From Pseudomonadota bacterium (GTDB lineage Bacteria; Pseudomonadota; Gammaproteobacteria; UBA1113): a stretch of 64,000 bases of DNA. The DNA lies in the NCBI GenBank assembly GCA_021778015.1, contig JAJYCX010000008.1, positions 1-64,000 of the forward strand, given 5' to 3'. Both the position numbers and the translations under genes were made by a program. The first letter of the stretch is position 1; each line of letters starts with the position of its first letter. Positions 53,118 through 61,500 of this stretch are shown one piece after another. Below the pieces are notes generated by a model that saw only the letters and a program-made list of their open reading frames with translations, ran no database searches and had not been told where the DNA came from.

Positions 53118-53450
53118 ATGAAAACACATCTCCCCTTGCCTGTATTAAGAGCTCTCAACAAATTAGGGGCTGATATCAGCGATGCGCGCCGCCGCCGCCG
53201 CATTACCTTGAGTTTGCTGGCAGAACGTGCGGGGATCTCTCGTGGTACTATGAGCAAAATTGAAAAAGGCGATGCCACAACGGCTTTGGGTAGCTATGCT
53301 TGTGTATTATTCGCTTTAGGGATGCATGACCGGCTTGCCGATCTAGTTGATGCCAGGCACGATTTAACGGGCCGTCAATTAGAAGATGAAAGATTGCCTA
53401 AACGAGTACGCACTGCAAATAAAGCAAAAAAGTGGCCGTCTCATGAATGA
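53118..53450 (+). CDS. hipB: HipB-like antitoxin (XRE family)
   Basis: 110 residues. A helix-turn-helix of the Cro type (ISDARRRRRITLSLLAERAGISRGTMSKIEKGD) dominates residues 18-55. The ATG at 53109 is too close to AGGA, so 53118 (8 nt after) is the better start. The C-terminus overlaps the hipA start by 8 nt. HipB neutralises and co-represses with HipA. Confidence 0.85.
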   Translation: MKTHLPLPVLRALNKLGADISDARRRRRITLSLLAERAGISRGTMSKIEKGDATTALGSYACVLFALGMHDRLADLVDARHDLTGRQLEDERLPKRVRTANKAKKWPSHE

Positions 53451-54690
53451 TCAAGCAATTTTAGTTTATATCGCGCTAGGAGATGAAAACATTCGCGTAG
53501 GTAAACTGTGGCTTCACATGCGCAATGGCCGCGAATCAGCTTCCTTTGAATATGATCAAAATTGGCTAAATCATCCAGAAAAATTTGCTCTAGAACCTGC
53601 ATTAAAACTCATGCCAGGCACTTTTCATACAGAGCCCAAAGCTAATCTATTTGGTGCCATAGGCGATTCCGCGCCGGATCGCTGGGGACGTCTTCTTATG
53701 CGCAGAGCCGAAGCCTTGCAAGCAAAAAATAAAAATGAAACGGCCCGCACTTTATTAGAAGCAGATTACCTGCTAGGCGTTAACGATGAAACACGTCTAG
53801 GTGCATTGCGATTCTCTCAATCAACAGATGAGGCTTTGTTTTTAAGCCCTAAAGATAAACATGCCATTCCCCCTTTAGTCGATTTACCCAAGCTTTTTGC
53901 GGCTACAGAACATTTTTTGGCCGATAAGGAAAGTACAGAAGATTTAAAGTGGTTATTAGCACTGGGGTCTTCTCTAGGTGGTGCACGCCCTAAAGCATCG
54001 GTGCGCTTACAAGATGGCTCTTTCGCCATTGCCAAATTTCCAAGAAAGGAAGATGAGTTTAATATCGTTCTTTGGGAAGCTGTAGCGCTCACATTGGCAG
54101 AAAAAGCAGGCATAGCCGTGCCTCAATGGCAACTCAAAACTATTCTTAAGAAGCCCGTACTCATTATCAAGCGTTTTGATCGCAATCACCATTTGCGTAT
54201 TCCATTTTTATCAGCAATGAGTATGTTAGGCGCAAAAGATCATGAAGAGCACAGCTATCTTGAAATTGCTTATGCTCTGACTCAATATGGCGCGGCTCCA
54301 GAAAAGGATATGGCGGAATTATGGCGACGCATTGTGTTGACAGTATTGATTTCCAACACGGATGATCACCTCAGAAATCATGGCTTTCTCTATGAAAGAC
54401 AGAAGGGTTGGCGCTTGTCTCCTGTTTATGATATCAACCCTACTCCCATAGAATTAAAACCCCACATCTTAACCACCGCTATCAATTTTAATGATAATTC
54501 AGCCTCGTTAGAGCTGGCTCTGTCTGTAGCCGCAGATTTTAGATTATCACATGAAAAAGCATTAGCAATCTTAGCCGAAGTTGCCAACGCTACCCGCCAA
54601 TGGAGAATTGTTGCAAAAAATTTAGGTTTACCCGCATCCGAAATAGATCGCATGGCATCGGCTTTTTTAGAGGGTATTCCTAATTTGTAA
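53443..54690 (+). CDS. hipA: HipA-family serine/threonine kinase toxin
   Basis: 415 residues. GDSAPDRWGRLLMRR and LGSSLGGARPKASV are the ATP-binding blocks; NTDDHLRNHGFLY holds the catalytic Asp and Asn, and SPVYDINP the metal-binding Asp. E. coli HipA phosphorylates glutamyl-tRNA synthetase and triggers dormancy; the target here may differ. The longer frame from 53386 merely overlaps hipB. A hairpin follows the stop. No change in key residues is evident, so it looks active. Confidence 0.9.
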   Translation: MNDQAILVYIALGDENIRVGKLWLHMRNGRESASFEYDQNWLNHPEKFALEPALKLMPGTFHTEPKANLFGAIGDSAPDRWGRLLMRRAEALQAKNKNETARTLLEADYLLGVNDETRLGALRFSQSTDEALFLSPKDKHAIPPLVDLPKLFAATEHFLADKESTEDLKWLLALGSSLGGARPKASVRLQDGSFAIAKFPRKEDEFNIVLWEAVALTLAEKAGIAVPQWQLKTILKKPVLIIKRFDRNHHLRIPFLSAMSMLGAKDHEEHSYLEIAYALTQYGAAPEKDMAELWRRIVLTVLISNTDDHLRNHGFLYERQKGWRLSPVYDINPTPIELKPHILTTAINFNDNSASLELALSVAADFRLSHEKALAILAEVANATRQWRIVAKNLGLPASEIDRMASAFLEGIPNL

Positions 54691-54702
54691 CGGCTAGGGA
54701 TT

Positions 54703-54747
54703 ACACCCCGTTTTGCGATGTGAATGATGATAACGGAAACGGGGTGT
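54703..54747. terminator. Hairpin after hipA
   Basis: ACACCCCGTTT / AAACGGGGTGT, 11-bp stem with a 23-nt loop, 13 nt past the hipA stop. It also faces the convergent coiled-coil gene at 54783. Confidence 0.5.
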
Positions 54748-54782
54748 GATTACACCGAAATTTTTAGTCTTTAAAAACTCAA

Positions 54783-55394
54783 TCAGCTGTTACCAAATGT
54801 TCTTCTTTCACCCTCTACAACAATCAGTGCGGAATCTGCATTAATAGCATCGGCCTGCTGTCTAGATTTTAAATCTGCAAGAGTTTTTTGTTTTAGTGCT
54901 AATTCTTGCTGGGTCTTTTCCAAAGCGGACTCTAAAGAAGACAAAACTTTCTGCTTTTGCAGAATACTGTGCCTTAATTTGTTTAGTTGTAATTTAATCT
55001 GCTTTAATTCATTACTATACTGATTGATACGACTTTCCCTGTGCGTGATCCTTCCCTGATGCTTTTGTTCATAGCCACGAATACGCTCAACAATACGTGC
55101 CTGCTCTTCTTTTTCATGCGGTTTGCATACTGCTTGTTCAGCAATGTTTAACTGTTTCTGAATTTCCACTAACTCTTCTTGTAGTGTTTCCCTCTCATTT
55201 TTACTCCACTGTAAAAGATCTTGTAACTTTGGTGTTTTTCTCTGCAGAGAAAAAAGTAATGCTTGCTTATTAGCAATATCTTGTTTCTGATATTCGACTC
55301 GTATCTTTTGTGAAAAAACAAAAGAGTCAAAATTAGATGAGGGATAAAACAAAGCATAACCCGTAAAAGAAAGCTTTTTTCCTTTTGTAACCAT
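54783..55394 (-). CDS. Coiled-coil protein, 203 aa
   Basis: No family recognised. Residues 28-190 are an almost continuous Gln/Lys/Glu/Leu coiled coil (QDLLQWSKNERETLQEELVE, QIKLQLNKLRHSILQKQKVL). A short N-terminal region has aromatic residues (FTGYALFYPSSNFDSFVF). AAGGA lies 9 nt before the ATG. It lies between hipA and the giant ankyrin gene and resembles the 50501 protein in general type, not clearly in sequence. Possible secreted substrate. Confidence 0.6.
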   Translation of the reverse strand: MVTKGKKLSFTGYALFYPSSNFDSFVFSQKIRVEYQKQDIANKQALLFSLQRKTPKLQDLLQWSKNERETLQEELVEIQKQLNIAEQAVCKPHEKEEQARIVERIRGYEQKHQGRITHRESRINQYSNELKQIKLQLNKLRHSILQKQKVLSSLESALEKTQQELALKQKTLADLKSRQQADAINADSALIVVEGERRTFGNS

Positions 55395-55529
55395 ATCAAA
55401 TTATCCTTTCCAAAAATAATCTGGGTAGATTATATCTCATTTGACCACGATCTTCAATAAAAATTTCACGCTACAAACAACCAACCGATTGAGAAATATA
55501 GCTTATTTCAAATCGATTGGATGTTTGCT

Positions 55530-58500
55530 TCATAAGGTAGGTATTGGTGTAGAAGGCCCTTCACTGGTATTTGTAATAGACTCTTCTGGTAGAGCGTGGC
55601 CAGCCCGAAGTGGCGGCGGGAGGAAACCTAGAGGGTTATCTGATTGGCGCGGTGATGATGGGGGAGAGCTTCGCCCTGTTGACTCACCATCAATAGCCTT
55701 AGCTGCATCCTCGGCCTTGCGTACTTGTCCAATCCCAAGTGAACTTATACCAGATTCTCCCACTTTTTTGTTTTCTGGTGAAGCTGAACTATGAATCTCC
55801 GCCTCTTCTTTCTCTTTGCCTTCACCCTCTTTATCAATAGAGCTCTCATCTGGATTTTTTCTATGAGCGTCCGCGGAACTCGAACTGAATTTGCCCCTTT
55901 TGTCCTCTTCTTGCTCTTCTTGCTCTTCTTGCTCTTCTTGCTCTTCTTTCTGCCATCGTAACCCTAACCCGCGGTCCTTACCTGCTGGCTCAACTGTTAA
56001 TTCTTTACAGCCGTCTTGTGAAATTACAACTTCAACTTCTTCAACCTCTGCGGGTGCCGGTATCACAACTTCCAATCGTTTACTAACCTCTTCCAAAGTA
56101 TTTATCCTTTTTTCTTCTTTTTTAGCATCGCTATAATCCGCTTGCCCTTTTGCGAAAAGGCTTAGACCAAAGGCGAATAAACTAGCACTTGCGGGCAATC
56201 CCGGTAAACTGAAACCAACTGTAAATGGTATGGCAACAAACGAGGCCACTATGCCTATACTACCAGCCACCATTGCTGCTGCACCGGCAAACATCTCTGC
56301 CGCACCCACTAGCTTGTTGCGTGCAACATAAGTTTGCTGCTTTCTAAATAAACCTTTAATTTTATCTACGAATGGAGCACTTTCTTCTTGGATTTGTTCT
56401 TTATTTCCCCTAATAGATTTTACGTGAGCGCTAGCTGTTATTAAAGCTTGCTCTCGTGTTTCGAAAGCAATACTGGGGCTATGTGCAGAGACATAGAAGG
56501 CCTGCATGGCTGTATCTAGTTCTTTAAATGAAGCTTGAACTGCTCCTTCAGTTTCTTTTACAGCTGACCTAACTGCTTTCCATTCCATGAAATATTGATA
56601 TTCAGTTTTGTTTTTACATTTCTCGGTAGCCATACGTTCTAGAAGATCTAATTCCTCATCCAGCACTTCATCAAATGATTTTTCTTCAAGATTCATAGCT
56701 GCTTCGTGACACAATTTCAACAATGTCTCATTTGACTGTCTGTGCAACCTTTCATCTTTCTGGAGCAGAAATGCAATCAAATCTAATTGCTTTGCATCTG
56801 TACATTGCAATGCGGTCTTGCCTTCTTTGTTTTTTGCCTTAACATCCGCGCCTTGAGCAATTAGATATTCAACTAGGCCTATATCTCCGGCAATCGCAGC
56901 ATGATGCAACAATGTCATATCTTGTGCATTTGTAACTTCAAGAACGGTCTTGCCTTCTTTGTTTTTTGCCTTAACATCCGCGCCTTGAGCGATTAGATAT
57001 TGAACTCGGTCTATATCTCCGGCAATCGCAGCATGATGCAGCAATGTCATATCTTGTTCATTTGTAACTTCAAGAACGGTCTTGCCTTCTTTGTTTTTTG
57101 CCTTAACATCCGCGCCTTGAGCGATTAGATATTTAACTAGGTCTATATCTCCGGCAATCGCAGCATGATGCAGCAATGTCATACCTTGTGCATTTGTAAC
57201 TTCAAGATATGTTTTTTCATCTTTATCTTTAACGGTGGTATCCGCGCATTGAGCAATTAAGCACTTAACTACAGATAGTCGCCCCATTTCCGCCATATGA
57301 TGCAACGTCGTCTTACCATCATTGTCTACAGCATTAATATCCGCGTCTTGTAGAATTAAAGATTCAACTACCTTTAGTTGACTTCTTCTTGAAGCATAAT
57401 ACAATGCCGTCTTGCGATCGTTGTCTACAGCATTAACCTTCACGCCTTGTGCAATTAAAAATTCAACTAACTTGGGATCGGGGGCATAATGCAACGCCGT
57501 CTTGCGACTATTGTCTAGCGCATGAACATCTACGCCTCGTTCAACTAAAAATTTAACTATTTGACGATTGGTTTCTGCGGCATGATGTAACAGCGTCTTG
57601 CCCGCCTCATCTACAACATGAATATCGGCTCCTTGCTTAAGAGCTAATTCTGCCTTATATTGATCATCCGTAGTCACCGCAGCAAGCAATATCTCTTGAC
57701 TAAGCGCTTTGTCTATACTTTGCATATATTCAAGGTCACCTGCTAACGCACAATCATAGTCCGCTTTAAGCCTTGATCTACTTACATGAATTCGCTTTAT
57801 ATTAGGATGATCAACCTGTTTAACTGCAAGAATAACTTCAGCAAGATCATCGGCCACAGCAACATCACCCACCTGCTCTGGTTTATGTCTGTTATAATGG
57901 TCTAGCATACATGCTTTAGGATGAAGATATCCTTTTTCCCGCGATATCTCCTCCGTAAATTTCTTAGCAACATTTGTCTTGGCTTCAAATGCTTTTGCCT
58001 TGTTCAGAAAATTCTCATCTTTTATTTCTCCTGCATCCTTTCCAGCGGCTATTGCCTCCCGAATCTCTTTTCCAAACAGTTTATCCGCCTCGGCAAAGGC
58101 TTGACCTATTTTAGTATTGTCTTTTTGACTAAGCTCCTCTGGATATATCTGAGGATATAATTCAGCCGCTCTTCTTTCCAGGTATTCTTTCTGCTGGTCA
58201 GTCACAAAATAACCACTACCATCGGAATTTTGTATATCATCTTCTGTAACATAATCTAACGTTACATCTGCTGGAGTAATAACACCAAGAACGTTAAAAC
58301 CTCTATCTTTGAGCTTTTGAATTAACAACATTCTCTCTACTATTCGCCTAACAGAAAAAATCATGTCTGTAAATAAATAGATATCTCTTCCCTTTAAGCT
58401 CTCAAGAAGCGCTTCATTTATACTTTTATCACGCAGAAGGATCGTTTCATCCACATCCGATAAAACAATTGGTTTTTTATCTTCTACAGGGCTATCTTGT

Positions 58501-61500
58501 TCTTCTTTCTCTTCTTTCTCTTCTTTCTCTTCTTGTTTTCCTTTCTCTTCTTGTTCTTCCGGTTTTCCTTGCTCTTCTTGTTTTCCTTTCTCTTCTTGAA
58601 TATTGCTTGGAGCTATATCCAAAGACTTTTCATCATCACTCGAAATGTCATCTTTTAACTCTGCAGCTGGAACTTTACCCAATTCCTCGTGTTCTTGCTC
58701 TTCTATACTCTCTATTTCTATCTCTAAAGAAATACTAGATCTTGCACCGATTTTACTGCAGTCAACAATAAATTTTTCCAGTGTGATTTCACCTTTTCTT
58801 AAATTTATAAGGAATTTTGCCAGCGAATCGATAAATTGTTTCCTTTTGTCTATATTTTGAGCAAAATGAAGTAATCCGGAACGAATTGTTATCGCTATAT
58901 CTCTAGTGAACGTATCATTTTCAAGTGACATAATGCCGACTATATCATCAAAGAGTGATGTCGAATGAACACGATCAAATTCAATAGCAAGTTGACAGAG
59001 ATCTAGAAATTTGTTCCTACGTTCATCAAGTGGCATTATAATATTTAAGCCCAACTCATTTACAAGGCTTCTAATATTTCGAGCTGACTCGCTTGCTTTT
59101 ACATCATCCGCATTGAGCACAGCAGAGATAGATTCTTTTCGTTTTTTTAAGAAAGGCTCATTTGAAACATCTATATCTACACGTTCTGTTGTAATCGCTT
59201 CAACCCGTCTTTGTTCCATTTTTGCACTAGAGTGTTCTCTCAGTGCTCTGAATCTGGCACAGAGTTTACTTGCTCGATTATATGGAGAGAAATATCCTTT
59301 CGCAATGGGATCAAAAACTTGAAATCCATCTTTTTCCGTTACCTCGAAGAAATACTCAGTTTCATCATCATTGTATACCGAATCAGGCATATAAAAAATC
59401 CCATTCCCAGGAGCATCATGAAAATCCACTTCAGGGTAGGCCGCATAGGCATCCATGCACTCTATCGTAGGCTTAATATCAGCTCTATTATAATAAGATT
59501 TTGCCTGTTTATCAGGTATAGCTCTGCCCTGTGTATTTGAACTAATGACTACGGGTATTACTGCCGTTTCTCTTTTCTCTGTTATACCTGCTTTTTGCAA
59601 AACATATAGTTTTTTTTCAGAATGACTTTTTTTTATTTCATATTTTTGCGGAGTGGCTTCTTGATATTTCTTTCTTTTAGACCGCGGTAAACTCATAGAA
59701 ACTTGAGGAGCTTCCATAGATAAATTTGATGTCTTATAAACCGAGTCTATACTGTCGATACAGAATTTGATGTATCTCTGGCAAAAATCACACCGGACTT
59801 GCATTGTATACCCATCAATATTTGGCGTCCAAAAGTCCATATCTGCTTTTAATAAAGTAGAATATTGTCTCCCAAATTCAGTATATTCCAATGTTGCCAA
59901 TATGCTATTTTTAATAGCTTCAGAAATTTTAGGTTGGAAACCTTTGTCTATCGCTTTTTTTATAATAACCAATATATCTTGCAGAGCCTTTAAAGTTTCT
60001 ATTCTTAGCTTTAATAAAGGTCGCAAAAGATCAAATGGTGTATTGCCTTCTTTATCTTGAATTGTAACATCTGCGCCCTGAGCAATTAAGGCTCTAACCA
60101 TGTCCATATCACCTTCTGCTGCGCCATAATGCAATGCCGTTAAGCCATTGTCATCTTGAGCATCAACCTTTGCACCTAGTATAATTAACGCCCTAACCAT
60201 GTCCACATCACCGTTGACTACTGCATGACGCAATGCCGTTATGCCATTGTTATCTTGAGCATCAACCCTTGCACCTAGTATAATTAACGCCCTAACCATG
60301 TCCACATCACCGTTGACTACTGCATGATGCAATGCCGTTAAGCCATTGTTATCTTGAGCATCAACATCTGCACCAGCATCAATTAGCTTCGCAACCATCT
60401 CGAGATTACCGTTCGCTACTGCATGATGCAATGCCGTTAAGCCATTGTTATCTTGAGCATTAACATCTGCCCCTGCTTCAATTAGCCTCTCAACCATCCC
60501 GAGATTACCTTCGGCCGTGGCATGGTGCAGTATTGTTCGGCCATATTGATCTGTAACCTGAAGGAAAGTCTCTCCTTTACTATTTTGGATATACAAGTCG
60601 ATTTCATTCGAACGCAGTAATGCTTTAACACAGTCTAGATCGCCCATTCGACTCACATAATGCAACAAGGTTTCTTCTTTTGGCCCAGCTTTAAAATTTA
60701 TAATTTCTTTAGGTACCTTTTTAAAAAAGATCTCCTTTATATTTGCCCGTTTGTATTCTAAATAGATTGGATTGTCAAAATGAGAAAATGCTCTGGGCTC
60801 ACGTTTCCGTCCTTCTTGTGCTTGTATTTGTGCCTCATGTTGCGCTAAAAGATTATGTTCTTTAAACACTGTTTGAGCACTGTTAGCATGGGCTTGCACG
60901 GCAGAGACAGGAACTGCACGAAAGCGCCCTAACCAATTAGCATGGTTAACCCAATGTAAATGACTATCGGTATCATCTAGAAAAAATACTTCCGAGATTG
61001 ATTTTCTTGCGGCTTTGCTTTCCTTTAAACGCTTAGCAATTAAATCGCCTTTGGTTGCTGTGCACTTAGGCTCATCAACCACTATCTTTGCCGCTATTTC
61101 ATCTATTTTATCCTTTAACGCCAGAAAAGCTTTCTCTCGTTCTTTTAAAATGATCTCATTGAATTCTCTACTTTTGATATAACCTAACAGTTCATCTTGA
61201 AACTGTTTGCAGCATCGGTCTTCAAATTTCTTAAGTGTGTATTCATAATAAGAACCTAAAACTCTAGGTTGCCCTTTATCATTGGACATACAATCACGCA
61301 GAGTACAAATCTTGCTTAGTGTTATTCCATACTGTTTTTTTAACTTCCTTTTGATAACCTCTGTTTTTATACCGTCAATAGCCTTAATAATTGCTTCTGA
61401 CTTTATTTGATCTGATGAAACTATAGCTGCAATAGAATTTTTCAATGCTAATACTACATTCTCTCTAAACTCTGCTTTATCTCGTGCGGTAAAGGCTTCT

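Noticed and set aside
55903..55950. Phase-variable on/off switch in the giant gene
   Set aside because: The tandem unit is 9 nt, so changes in copy number keep the frame.
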